Part shown: piece after piece, positions 1 through 7,394 of the stretch
Layout: every line of letters starts with the position of its first letter
How positions within the stretch are numbered: position 1 is the first letter of the stretch
Source: Lactiplantibacillus brownii
Lineage (GTDB): Bacteria; Bacillota; Bacilli; Lactobacillales; Lactobacillaceae
Assembly: GCF_031085375.1 (NCBI RefSeq)
Contig: NZ_JAVCWF010000002.1
Location: forward strand, 1-61,224
DNA: 61,224 nucleotides
Direction of reading: 5' to 3'
Notes under the pieces: generated by a model
The model's input: the letters and a program-made list of their open reading frames with translations, nothing else
Told to the model about the DNA's origin: nothing
The model's database searches: none
Program-made: the position numbers and the translations under genes

Positions 1-3
1 ATA

Positions 4-1110
4 ATGAATCAAACTAATTTCAATTTTATTGAGTCGGAAAAAGCTTATGCAACTCGTTTTTTCCAATTCCCACAGGTTTTAATTTATGGATCTCAATATA
101 AGACATTAAGTGATAGTGCAAAATTAGGATATATGATTTTACACGATAGACTAGATTATTCATTGAAAAACAACTGGGTTGATGAAGATAACAGGGTTTA
201 TTTCATTTTTACAAATCAAGAACTAACAGATCTTATGGGCTGGTCAAAAAAGAAAGTGATTAGGGTAAAAAATGAACTTGAAAACCAAGGATTATTATTT
301 CAGAAAGCCATGCACTTTAATCCCAAAACTGGTAAAAATGAACCAAATAGATTGTATTTAGCAGATTTAGAAGTTACCGCAACAGACATTTATACAAAAT
401 CTCGGCAACAAGAGCCACGAGCCCTTGGTACACGCGAAAGTGTCAAAACGGAACCTTCGCGGAAGTTCGCTAAAACCCTTGATACACGCGAAAGTGTCAA
501 AACGGAACCTTCGCGGAAGTTCGTTAAAGATACACCACAAACCCTTGATACACGCGAAAGTGTCAAAAAGAGTCACGATCTAGACTATACTAATAATTTA
601 GATACTAATAGATATAATATAGATACTCAAAAGTTGGACTTTTCCACAGCCCAATTCTCACCAGCAGAACTAGAAAAGCAAAACAAGGATTTGGTGAAAC
701 ATGCTAATGATTTCTTAACTGATAAAGATAGTGGCTTACCAGTTTTCTTAGAACCCGAAGCCGTACAATTACTTAGTTTCTGGTGCCGAACTCCGCAACA
801 AATGCGCCGGTTTATTGGTATCATTCTGAATGCTAAATATCGAGTTGAAAAGGATCATCAGGACATTGGCGTCATAATCCCACTTGATGATGAGGAACTG
901 AAGCCTTTAATGACTAAAGCCTTGAGACGCTACTTTAACGCCCTGAGAAGCAATGAGAAGCACATCAAGAATGTTGAGAACTACTTGTACGGCACCATGC
1001 AAAACCTATTTGGCGTTTGGTGGAATAAACAAGCGGCTAGAGAATATGCGGCTAAACACCCCGAAGAAGAAAAGTCGGCCGACAACGATAACAGTGGGTT
1101 GTACTACTAG
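4..1110 (+). CDS. repA: Plasmid replication initiator RepA (RepA_N family)
   Basis: Binds the plasmid origin and starts theta replication. Residues about 15-115 match the RepA_N N-terminal domain: AKLGYMILHDRL, KNNWVDEDNRVYFIF, then a winged-helix-like stretch ending ENQGLLFQKA. A variable middle (about 135-200) holds three near-identical TRESVK units. A host-specific C-terminal domain runs from about 215 to 350. At 368 aa it is full length for the family. The ATG is 7 bases after AGAAGGGAAG, which lies at the far end of the window, so the gene start spans the circle junction. Family assignment is firm; the exact incompatibility group cannot be told by eye. Confidence 0.93.
   Translation: MNQTNFNFIESEKAYATRFFQFPQVLIYGSQYKTLSDSAKLGYMILHDRLDYSLKNNWVDEDNRVYFIFTNQELTDLMGWSKKKVIRVKNELENQGLLFQKAMHFNPKTGKNEPNRLYLADLEVTATDIYTKSRQQEPRALGTRESVKTEPSRKFAKTLDTRESVKTEPSRKFVKDTPQTLDTRESVKKSHDLDYTNNLDTNRYNIDTQKLDFSTAQFSPAELEKQNKDLVKHANDFLTDKDSGLPVFLEPEAVQLLSFWCRTPQQMRRFIGIILNAKYRVEKDHQDIGVIIPLDDEELKPLMTKALRRYFNALRSNEKHIKNVENYLYGTMQNLFGVWWNKQAAREYAAKHPEEEKSADNDNSGLYY
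427..575 (+). other. Probable replication origin: repeats inside repA
   Basis: The core CACGCGAAAGTGTCAAAA occurs at about 431, 485 and 551 (spacing 54 and 66 bases), the first two followed by CGGAACCTTCGCGGAAGTTCG. Each unit contains small inverted repeats (CGCGAAAGTG; AACCTTCGCGGAAGTT). The units translate as TRESVKTEPSRKF. In RepA_N plasmids such as pAD1 the origin lies in this same middle part of rep, between the two domain-coding regions, so these iterons are the best candidate RepA binding sites. The repeats are seen directly; their role is inferred from the family. Confidence 0.65.
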
Positions 1111-1308
1111 TCCTAAAAGGCTACAAAATCCTTTCTAAGCAGTTTTAAGACTTACTAACCTATTTATACTTAAGCTAGATTTAAATGGCTTAAACAGAAG
1201 AATAGGGGCTTTTAAATGAGTGCCAGAGCTAACCAGGCTAACCAGCTCAAAAGTTCAGCCTTTAGATCAACGCCAAGCTCAAGTGATTTGAGGCCAGGGC
1301 TTTATCTA

Positions 1309-1337
1309 TTGATAGGGTACTCAAAAGGTAGTATAAT
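1309..1337 (+). promoter_or_regulatory. Sigma-A promoter of the relB/pemK pair
   Basis: TTGATA (1309-1314), 17-base spacer, TATAAT (1332-1337), about 30 bases before the antitoxin ATG, which has its own AAAGGAG. The -10 lies within GGTAGTATAATGGTAGTAGTA, a repeated GGTAGTA that could be an operator half-site for antitoxin autoregulation. Confidence 0.75.
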
Positions 1338-1369
1338 GGTAGTAGTAAAATAAAGGAGATGAGACAATC

Positions 1370-1651
1370 ATGGCAGTTAAGGCAAAGAAACGGGTCCAAG
1401 TCAAGATTGATAAAGATTTGGCCGATGATACCGAAGCAGTTTTAAGCGAATTGGGCTTAAATCCAACCACGGCCATTAACATGTTTTACAAGCGGATTGT
1501 TGCTAATGGTGCTTTACCTTTTAATGCGTCTTTAAGCGAAGAAGAAAGAGCTAATTTACGCTTTTTAAAGGCGACCGAAGGGACACCAGTCACCGAGTTC
1601 AAAGACGCTAAAGAGGTCGCTGATTGGCTCAACGATCCAGATGAGGACTAA
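1370..1651 (+). CDS. RelB/DinJ-family antitoxin
   Basis: 93-aa antitoxin expected to neutralise the toxin encoded immediately downstream and to repress their shared promoter. The N-terminal half (KKRVQVKIDKDLADDTEAV, then LGLNPTTAINMFYKRIV) is the ribbon-helix-helix domain typical of RelB/DinJ; the acidic tail (DAKEVADWLNDPDED) is the toxin-binding part. Its stop overlaps the toxin start by 11 bases, so the two are translationally coupled. It lies beside repA, consistent with post-segregational killing that stabilises the plasmid. Confidence 0.85.
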   Translation: MAVKAKKRVQVKIDKDLADDTEAVLSELGLNPTTAINMFYKRIVANGALPFNASLSEEERANLRFLKATEGTPVTEFKDAKEVADWLNDPDED

Positions 1652-2147
1652 TGACTTAGTCAGCCTATACGTTAGTTTTGTAGAAACTAACGGTGGCAAG
1701 TCTCGGCCAGTTTTAATTCGTCGGGTATCAGAACAGACGGTCGAGGCTTTTAAAATTACTAGTCAGTATGAAAAGAAGTCGGCTTATATCAAGCAACAAT
1801 ATTATCCGATTCAAGATTGGCAATCCGCTGGGTTGAAGAAACCTTCCTGGGTCGATCTTGGTAATATTTATCGCTTTCCCAAAGCCGGTTTAAACTTTAA
1901 AGAAATCGGTCATTTAAGTAAGCTAGATCAAAATAAAATTTCAGATTTTACGCTTGACCTAAAATCAAAAAGAAGAGGTAAGGGTCAAAAGATAATTCAA
2001 CAGCGATCAAGTAAAAGGAAGCACAAAGAAAGTAAAGCAGAGCTTACACAAAGAATTCAAAAACAGTTAAAAGACTTTGCTAAACAAAATCCAGAAATTA
2101 AGCCAAAAAACAATCCTGAAAATAAAAACGATCGGCCTAGTTATTAG
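1641..2147 (+). CDS. PemK/MazF-like toxin with extra C-terminal tail
   Basis: Probable mRNA interferase of the PemK/MazF fold, partner of the preceding RelB-type antitoxin. Residues 1-110 carry the beta-barrel pattern: DLVSLYVSFV, GKSRPVLIRRV, then FKITSQYE and a late WVDLGNIYRFPK. The protein is 168 aa, longer than a usual MazF (about 110-120), because of a lysine-rich tail from about 110. Part of that tail (QKQLKDFAKQNPEIK) nearly matches the tail of the ArdC-like protein encoded at 19145-20269. The ATG overlaps the antitoxin stop. The family is fairly clear; RNA specificity is unknown. Confidence 0.78.
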   Translation: MRTNDLVSLYVSFVETNGGKSRPVLIRRVSEQTVEAFKITSQYEKKSAYIKQQYYPIQDWQSAGLKKPSWVDLGNIYRFPKAGLNFKEIGHLSKLDQNKISDFTLDLKSKRRGKGQKIIQQRSSKRKHKESKAELTQRIQKQLKDFAKQNPEIKPKNNPENKNDRPSY

Positions 2148-2415
2148 GTTGATCGTTTTTTAATTTATCCGGTTTATGGGCGTTAACATAGTCAGCAAAT
2201 GTTTTTAAAAGTTCTTCGGTTTGTTCGACCGAGAGGTTATTAGCTTGAAAGTACTTTTCTAATAAAGCCCCTTTTTGAATTAATCGGCGAGAACGGGCTT
2301 TGCGGGCTTGCCGATTTTCATAGTATTTAGATTGCCGTAATTTAAAATCCTCCCGCTCAATTTTTTGTTTTAAACGCGCTTGCTGCTCGACTAGTTTTTC
2401 ATATTGATTAGACAT
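2137..2415 (-). CDS. Small charged protein, TraD/DUF3847-like
   Basis: 92 aa, highly charged and predicted coiled coil at the N-terminus (KLVEQQARLKQKIEREDFKL), followed by RKARSRRLIQKGALLEKYF. That core resembles the short conserved motif of small TraD-type or DUF3847 proteins found next to MOBQ relaxases, so a relaxosome accessory role is plausible. Its 3' end overlaps the end of the toxin gene by 11 bases on the opposite strand. It is transcribed away from oriT together with the next small gene. The motif is seen; the function is inferred. Confidence 0.55.
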   Translation of the reverse strand: MSNQYEKLVEQQARLKQKIEREDFKLRQSKYYENRQARKARSRRLIQKGALLEKYFQANNLSVEQTEELLKTFADYVNAHKPDKLKNDQPNN

Positions 2416-2437
2416 GGAATTTCCCCATCTCGTATGG

Positions 2438-2647
2438 CTAATGATCTACGGAATTTACCTTTAAAAATTCAGAAAATTGCTTGGCTAAAAGCTTAATCTG
2501 ATCGTTAGACAAATTAGCATAATCTAAATTGGCTTGACTGATGATTTGTTTACCTAGACGTTGTTCAATCTTATTTTTTTCGTCCTTAATTTTTTTATTA
2601 AGGGCTTTTAATTTAGCTTCTTGTTTTTCTAAGTTACTTTGAGACAT
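2438..2647 (-). CDS. Small coiled-coil protein beside oriT
   Basis: 69 aa starting MSQSNLEKQEAKLKALNKK. The ATG at 2647 is preceded by GGAGGG with good spacing; an upstream in-frame start would add 13 residues but has no such site. It is almost entirely helical and charged, with a coiled-coil N-terminal half and a short C-terminal LSNDQIKLLAKQFSEFL helix that echoes its neighbour's LSVEQTEELLKTFADYV. The two may be distant duplicates. It reads away from the oriT-like region and may help the relaxase, but I do not recognise a named family. Confidence 0.5.
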   Translation of the reverse strand: MSQSNLEKQEAKLKALNKKIKDEKNKIEQRLGKQIISQANLDYANLSNDQIKLLAKQFSEFLKVNSVDH

Positions 2648-2759
2648 AACGATCCCTCCAATCATATTAGAAATAATCACCGACACTATATCATAAGGGA
2701 AACGTTAAGTCAAAGTATAAAAGTTGAAATAGCGAAGCGGAAGGCATACACTAAAAGTA

Positions 2760-2875
2760 AATTCAGGAGAATAAGCAGACCGAGTGAAACGAGGTCAATG
2801 CGCACTTACACACAACAACTAAAGTTGGTTGTGTTATTGTGCTAAACACTTGTATTAGAAGTCGCCGTTGGCGAC
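2760..2875. other. Putative origin of transfer (oriT)
   Basis: On the minus strand 2808-2800 reads TAAGTGCGC, the core of the MOBQ nick region known from pSK41/pGO1 and RSF1010-type origins. Beside it lies an imperfect inverted repeat (CACAACAACT ... AGTTGGTTGTG, about 2811-2834) and then a perfect 6-bp hairpin GTCGCC-GTT-GGCGAC at 2861-2875. The site sits between the divergent small genes and the relaxase gene, the normal location. Nick motif and hairpins are seen; function is inferred. Confidence 0.65.
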
Positions 2876-2918
2876 AACAAAAGCAAACCCATAAACCCAA
2901 AGAAAGGTGGTGACCGAC

Positions 2919-4982
2919 ATGGCAATTTTTCACATGAGTTTTCAAAATATTAGTGCTGGTAAAGGACGTAGTGCCATTGCTGGAGCTGCTTATCGAAGTG
3001 GTGAAAAGTTATTCGATCAAAAAGAAGGCCGAAGCTATTTTTATGCTCGGTCAGTCACGCCAGAAAGCTTTATTTTGACACCAAAGAATGCGCCAGAATG
3101 GGCGAGTGATAGAGAGAAATTATGGAATGAAGTCGAAAGAAAAGATCGGCGAGCAAATTCACGCTATGCAAAAGAGTTTAACGTGGCTTTACCAGTTGAA
3201 TTAAGTGAAGATGAACAGAAAGAATTATTGACAAAATATGTACAAGAAAATTTTGTTGATGAGGGTATGGTTGCCGACGTAGCAATTCATAGAGATCACC
3301 CAGATAATCCGCACGCTCATGTTATGCTAACTAATCGTCCATTTAATCCAGACGGAACATGGGGATTGAAAAGTAAAAGAGAAAATATATTAGATGAGAA
3401 TGGGAACAAGACTTATACAGGAAATAGTCGTTTTCCAAGATCAAGAAAGGTGTGGCTAGTTGATTGGGATAAAAAAGAAAAAATAACTGAATGGCGGCAC
3501 AATTGGGCGGTTAGTGTAAATCAAGTTTTAGAGCAAAAAAATATTCCCGATCGGATCAGCGAAAAATCATTTATCGAGGAGGGAATAGATGATACCCCAA
3601 TGCAACATGAGGGAATCAATAGTAAGCGGCATGAAAGAAAAGAATTTAACCAACAAGTTAAGGACTATCGCAAGGCCAAAGCCAGTTATAAAAATAACCA
3701 AGAAAAAGTAATCAATAGAGGTCATTTAGATAGCCTAAGTAAACACTTCTCGTTTAATGAAAAACGGGTAGTTAAAGAGTTAAGCCATGAACTGAAAACT
3801 TATATCAGTTTGGAGAACTTAGATGATAAGCGGCGCATGCTATTTAATTGGAAAAACAGCACCTTAATTAAACATGCGGTTGGTGAAGATGTGACTAAAC
3901 AATTATTGACAATTAACCAACAAGAAAGCTCACTCAAAAAAGCAGATGAACTCTTAAATAAAGTGGTTGATCGCACGACTAAAAAACTTTATCCAGAGCT
4001 TAATTTTGAACAGACCACGCAAGCTGAAAGACGAGAATTAATTAAGGAAACCGATAGCGAACAAACAGTTTTCAAGGGTAGTGAATTAAACGAACGTTTA
4101 ATGAACATTCGTGATGATTTGTTGACCCAACAATTATTGACCTTTACCAAACGGCCATACGTTGGCTGGAAGTTATTAATGCAACAAGAAAAGGAAGTCA
4201 AAATCGAACTGAAATATACGCTGATGATTCATGACGATAACTTAGAAAGTCTAGAACACGTCGATCAAGGGTTACTAGAGAAATATTCACCAACCGAACA
4301 GCAAAAGATTACTCGCGCAGTCAAAGATCTACGGGCAATCATGGCCGTTAAGCAAGTCATTAAAACGCAATACCATGAAGTATTGAAAAGGGCCTTTCCC
4401 AAAGGTGATTTAGATGGATTGCCATTGATTAAACAGGAACAAGCCTATACAGCCGTGATGTACTATGATCCTGTTTTAAAGCCATGTCAGGCCGAAACGA
4501 TTGAACAGTGGCAAGCAAATCCACCACAGGTGTTCAGTCCCCAAGAACATCAACAAGGACTAGCTTATTTATCGGGACAGCTTAGCTTAGATCAGTTAGA
4601 GAATCATCACTTACAACGGGTTTTAAAGCATGACGGCACTAAACAACTCTTTTTGGGTGAATGTAAAGTCGATCCAACGATTAAGAACAGTCAGATCGAG
4701 AAAATCCAAAAACAGTTAAAAGGGCAACAAGCCAAGGACGACCAGTACAGAAAAGCAAATATCGGACATTATCAACCACTGAACTACAAGCCAGTTAGTC
4801 CAGACTATTACTTAAAGACGGCCTTTAGTAACGCAATCATGACCGCCCTATATGCCCGTGATGAAGATTACCAACGGCAAAAACAGGCGCAAGGTTTAAA
4901 GGAGACTGAGTGGAAAATGACGAAAAAGCAACGGCAACACCAAACTCGAAACCGGCATGAAGATGGGGGCATGCACTTGTAA
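2919..4982 (+). CDS. mobA: MobA/MobL relaxase (MOBQ)
   Basis: Nicks oriT and pilots the strand into the recipient. The N-terminal 200 residues hold the relaxase domain: [19 protein letters not shown] with AAYRSGE, an early region expected to carry the catalytic Tyr, and the metal-binding motif [19 protein letters not shown] near residue 125. The remaining 480 residues are charged and helical, with no primase or helicase motif recognised. ATG 2919 is chosen because GAAAGGTGG precedes it; in-frame GTGs at 2907-2910 overlap that site. 687 aa. It lies directly downstream of the oriT-like region and upstream of the transfer operon. Confidence 0.92.
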   Translation: MAIFHMSFQNISAGKGRSAIAGAAYRSGEKLFDQKEGRSYFYARSVTPESFILTPKNAPEWASDREKLWNEVERKDRRANSRYAKEFNVALPVELSEDEQKELLTKYVQENFVDEGMVADVAIHRDHPDNPHAHVMLTNRPFNPDGTWGLKSKRENILDENGNKTYTGNSRFPRSRKVWLVDWDKKEKITEWRHNWAVSVNQVLEQKNIPDRISEKSFIEEGIDDTPMQHEGINSKRHERKEFNQQVKDYRKAKASYKNNQEKVINRGHLDSLSKHFSFNEKRVVKELSHELKTYISLENLDDKRRMLFNWKNSTLIKHAVGEDVTKQLLTINQQESSLKKADELLNKVVDRTTKKLYPELNFEQTTQAERRELIKETDSEQTVFKGSELNERLMNIRDDLLTQQLLTFTKRPYVGWKLLMQQEKEVKIELKYTLMIHDDNLESLEHVDQGLLEKYSPTEQQKITRAVKDLRAIMAVKQVIKTQYHEVLKRAFPKGDLDGLPLIKQEQAYTAVMYYDPVLKPCQAETIEQWQANPPQVFSPQEHQQGLAYLSGQLSLDQLENHHLQRVLKHDGTKQLFLGECKVDPTIKNSQIEKIQKQLKGQQAKDDQYRKANIGHYQPLNYKPVSPDYYLKTAFSNAIMTALYARDEDYQRQKQAQGLKETEWKMTKKQRQHQTRNRHEDGGMHL

Positions 4983-5023
4983 TGTAAATGTAAAAACAAA
5001 TGTACACAAGTGTGTTCAAATGG

Positions 5024-5032
5024 TGCTATAAT
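5024..5032 (+). promoter_or_regulatory. Extended -10 promoter of the transfer operon
   Basis: TGCTATAAT with a weak -35 region, 35 bases before the first transfer-region start. Just upstream are CACTTGT (about 4974) and ACAAGTG (about 5006) in inverted orientation and TGTACACAAGTGTGTTCA, possible repressor or relaxase binding sequences. This is the only strong promoter seen before the 15-kb forward gene run. Confidence 0.55.
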
Positions 5033-5066
5033 TTAGTTAATTATTTAAGAAAGGAGTTACCTGCAT

Positions 5067-5378
5067 GTGGCAAGACAACACGAATGGATTAGTTTATCTC
5101 AGGCCGGTATCAAGCTAGGGCATGATCGATCATATGTAAGCTTATGGTTAAGACGGCACCCAAATAGAATGCCCGAAGAATACTTAATGGAAACCGGCAC
5201 AGTTAAATTAATTTCATTGGAAGGCATTGAATGGATAAGAAAACAAACAAAAAAAGAGGGCGTCCTCGTCAGCAGTAGAGTTGCTAACGGGGATCAGCAC
5301 CTAGAATTACGCCTTCTAGGTGTCACCCTCCTAACAATCCATTTTACCGGGTGGGCTAGGGGAAAGCTAGTTGCTTAA
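5067..5378 (+). CDS. Small HTH-like protein, first gene of tra region; possible -1 frameshift
   Basis: Starts at GTG 5067 after AAAGGAG. Residues 1-60 look like a small DNA-binding domain: WISLSQAGIKLGHDRSYVSLWLRRHP followed by VKLISLEGIEWIRKQ, similar to excisionase/HTH proteins. At 5249-5255 seven A residues are followed by G (ACA AAA AAA GAG). Slipping -1 there gives a 70-residue protein ending KKRGRPRQQ, an AT-hook-like tail. Staying in frame gives 103 aa whose end (VANGDQHLELRLLGV...) is translated from hairpin-rich sequence and looks non-coding. Either programmed slippage or a one-base indel is possible. Probable regulator of the operon; family not identified. Confidence 0.55.
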   Translation: MARQHEWISLSQAGIKLGHDRSYVSLWLRRHPNRMPEEYLMETGTVKLISLEGIEWIRKQTKKEGVLVSSRVANGDQHLELRLLGVTLLTIHFTGWARGKLVA

Positions 5379-5419
5379 TATTTCTAGCCTAGAAAAGGGC
5401 AATATAAGGAGGTGATCCA
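5298..5419 (+). promoter_or_regulatory. Attenuator-like leader before the main tra genes
   Basis: A perfect 9-bp hairpin CACCTAGAA (5298-5306) / TTCTAGGTG (5314-5322) is followed by CACCCTCCTA and a later GGGTGGGCTAGGGG that can pair as an alternative. The region ends in AAGGAGGTGATC (about 5408-5419), a full-length complement of the 16S rRNA 3' end, right before the next ATG. This suggests controlled read-through into strongly translated transfer genes. Pairing is seen; regulation is inferred. Confidence 0.4.
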
Positions 5420-6034
5420 ATGAAAGTAGAAAGCTGGCAAGGCATTAATGGCAAGTTACTACATGATAACCAAAAGGCGATTATGGTTGATGACGACCAA
5501 GCACTAACTGACCAGAAGCAGCTACAAGCGATATTAGATCAAGACGGTCAGCCAATCGATGAAGTTCGGCAAGCAATGATTAAGAAGACCGTTAAACGCC
5601 AGTTGAAGACTGAGCCGTTAAAGCTTAGTGGTTGGTTTAATCGCCACCAAGACAGTCAAAATGCTAAAAAGGCCGAAAAATTAGTCAGTGATAAACCGAC
5701 TCATCAATATAAGCAGATCAAAAATGAAATGACCTTTTTTGGTGCGAGTTTTCTGGAGGGCTTCTTAGGCTTCTACGGTTTAGAAGTTGATAATGCCTTA
5801 GGTCGTTACGAACATAATTTACATGTCTTAGAGACTCAGGAACTTGGTCAGTCAGAAAAAGAGTATTACTTAGCCACGAGCCAAAATGGGCGAGTTAAAT
5901 TAGCCACAGATCCATTACCAAGCCAGCAAATTGCCGAGGAACAATTGGATAAGTTCTATCAGCGTGAGCCAGAAAAAACGCAGGCCGAACAAATTCAATT
6001 ACGAACATCAGAAGACGATGGAAAGGAGGAATAA
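5420..6034 (+). CDS. Conjugation-region protein of unknown function
   Basis: 204 aa, soluble and hydrophilic with no signal peptide or membrane segment. A cluster around residues 95-115 (EMTFFGASFLEGFLGFYGL) is the only hydrophobic part and may be a membrane-associating or interface helix. The start has an unusually perfect ribosome-binding site. The next gene begins after GGAGGAATAAC at its end. Position as first structural gene of the operon matches the small TraA/TraB-type genes of pSK41/pMRC01-like regions, but no family motif was recognised. Confidence 0.6.
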   Translation: MKVESWQGINGKLLHDNQKAIMVDDDQALTDQKQLQAILDQDGQPIDEVRQAMIKKTVKRQLKTEPLKLSGWFNRHQDSQNAKKAEKLVSDKPTHQYKQIKNEMTFFGASFLEGFLGFYGLEVDNALGRYEHNLHVLETQELGQSEKEYYLATSQNGRVKLATDPLPSQQIAEEQLDKFYQREPEKTQAEQIQLRTSEDDGKEE

Positions 6035-6035
6035 C

Positions 6036-6371
6036 ATGAAGTTCAGCAAAATGAAAGCGCTAGCAACCACTGGAGCTACTGCGATTTATTTAGGGCTGAT
6101 GAACGCCCAGGTTGTTTTGGCGGCGGACGGCGGCGAAGTTAAAAGCAAGTTAACTCAAGCTGGTAAGACGATTCAAGGTATTTTAACTGGCTTGGTCGTT
6201 TTAGTTGGGATTTGTGTCGCGCTATTTATTATTATCAAAAGAATGCCTGACGCAGACGATCCACGAGAGAAATCAGAGGTTTATCACGCGGTTGGTCGGG
6301 TGGCTGGTTTAGTGGCCCTAGCGGCAGCGATTATCTGGCTATTACCTTGGGTTTACAGCCTATTCACTTAA
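6036..6371 (+). CDS. VirB2/CagC-like pilin subunit
   Basis: 111 aa. ATG 6036 follows AAAGGAGGAATAAC. The N-terminus is a signal peptide (MKFSKMKALATTGATA ... AQVVLAA) with probable cleavage near residue 30. Two membrane segments follow (about GILTGLVVLVGICVALFIII and AGLVALAAAIIWLLPWVYSL) separated by a charged loop KRMPDADDPREKSE. This layout is that of small VirB2/CagC-type type IV secretion pilins annotated in Gram-positive conjugative plasmids. It probably forms the surface or membrane-embedded part of the mating channel. Confidence 0.7.
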   Translation: MKFSKMKALATTGATAIYLGLMNAQVVLAADGGEVKSKLTQAGKTIQGILTGLVVLVGICVALFIIIKRMPDADDPREKSEVYHAVGRVAGLVALAAAIIWLLPWVYSLFT

Positions 6372-6392
6372 TTTAAAAAGGAGCCTGCCGAA

Positions 6393-6755
6393 ATGAAGAA
6401 AGGAAAAGAATTTATCTTTCCAGAGAACGTAGATAAAGATTATGGGATCTGGAAAGACTACACCTTGAAGGATTTTGGCTATGCGGCGCTGGCAGGACTA
6501 GTGGGCTTAATTTTTATTGCGATCCCACCCTATGGCCTGATTTTAGTCCTGATAAAAATAGTGATTGTTGTCTTAGCCATGACGATTGTCATGGCTATTT
6601 TAACAATTCGGCCAGTTGCGGTGCGGAAGAATATTAAAGTGCGGGATAACTTTAAGTTGAAACGTCGCTATGCCAATGGTCAGAAACTGTTTTATTTAAA
6701 ACCGAAGAAGCGAGGCGAACTAAATGCGTTTGAAGAAGAGCAAAACCGCCAATAA
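6393..6755 (+). CDS. VirB3/PrgI-like membrane protein of the mating channel
   Basis: 120 aa. GDGxxDY-like opening (ENVDKDYGIWKDYTLKDFGY) then two adjacent membrane helices (residues about 30-70, ALAGLVGLIFIAIPPYGLIL and VIVVLAMTIVMAILTI) and a basic cytoplasmic tail. Size and topology fit VirB3-type proteins, which sit directly before VirB4 genes as here. ATG follows AAAAAGGAG. It overlaps the next gene by 32 bases, indicating translational coupling. Confidence 0.65.
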   Translation: MKKGKEFIFPENVDKDYGIWKDYTLKDFGYAALAGLVGLIFIAIPPYGLILVLIKIVIVVLAMTIVMAILTIRPVAVRKNIKVRDNFKLKRRYANGQKLFYLKPKKRGELNAFEEEQNRQ

Positions 6756-7383
6756 ATCAGCGAAGCTCAATTGGGATTACCAACCGCCTAGAATCAATGG
6801 TGGCAAAGAGACCATTGATGACATGAGCTTGGTGGTGGGTATGTATGGTAACTACGAAGTTACCAAAACGGGTAATCTCGTTGGCATTTTGGAAGTTAGT
6901 GGGATCAACCTTGATCTACTTAATGAAACCGAACAGCAAGACGTCTTTGAGGACTATGGCGCCTTTCTCATGAGTACGTTAGGTGAAGGGGTTGATGACA
7001 CCTTACAGTTCTTAGAGCCGACAATTCCCGTCAATATGACAGCTTATCTCAATGGTCTCAAACGTCGGTATCTTGCTTTACAAAAAGATCACCCCGATCA
7101 ACAGTTCAAAATCCAATTAATAGCCAGTTATTTGGACCACTTTACTAAAGTCCAGGAATCCAAAAACATGACCACTAAACAACATCTGCTAATCGTTAAG
7201 GTACCGATTAAAGACAAAAGTGTTAAGAGTTTAAATCTAGCGGTCAGTCATTTAGACGAAAAAATCGAACAGGTTAAGCGGGATATTGAAAATGCGTTAA
7301 CGGACTTTGATGTGACGGCCAAAGTGTTGACTAGTCAAGAAGTCCAAGAGATTTTAAAGAACTTAATCAATTTCAATGGATAG
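6724..7383 (+). CDS. TrsD-like protein (VirB4-associated)
   Basis: 219 aa, soluble, no signal peptide. The central part (MYGNYEVTKTGNLVGILEVSGINLDLL ... GAFLMSTLGEGVDDTLQFLEPT) resembles the N-terminal domain seen in VirB4/TraE ATPases, and the gene lies 11 bases before the ATPase gene. The known pSK41/pMRC01 arrangement also has a TrsD/TraD protein just before TrsE. It probably acts as a separate N-terminal partner of the ATPase at the inner face of the channel. Confidence 0.65.
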   Translation: MRLKKSKTANKSAKLNWDYQPPRINGGKETIDDMSLVVGMYGNYEVTKTGNLVGILEVSGINLDLLNETEQQDVFEDYGAFLMSTLGEGVDDTLQFLEPTIPVNMTAYLNGLKRRYLALQKDHPDQQFKIQLIASYLDHFTKVQESKNMTTKQHLLIVKVPIKDKSVKSLNLAVSHLDEKIEQVKRDIENALTDFDVTAKVLTSQEVQEILKNLINFNG

Positions 7384-7394
7384 GAGGCAACAGT

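Noticed and set aside
427..575. Direct repeats resembling a short CRISPR array
   Set aside because: Unequal spacing (54, 66), inside a coding frame with conserved translation, no cas genes.
5065..5118. ATG at 5065 as start of the first tra gene
   Set aside because: Gives a 17-residue peptide in another frame; GTG 5067 opens the long frame with protein-like sequence.
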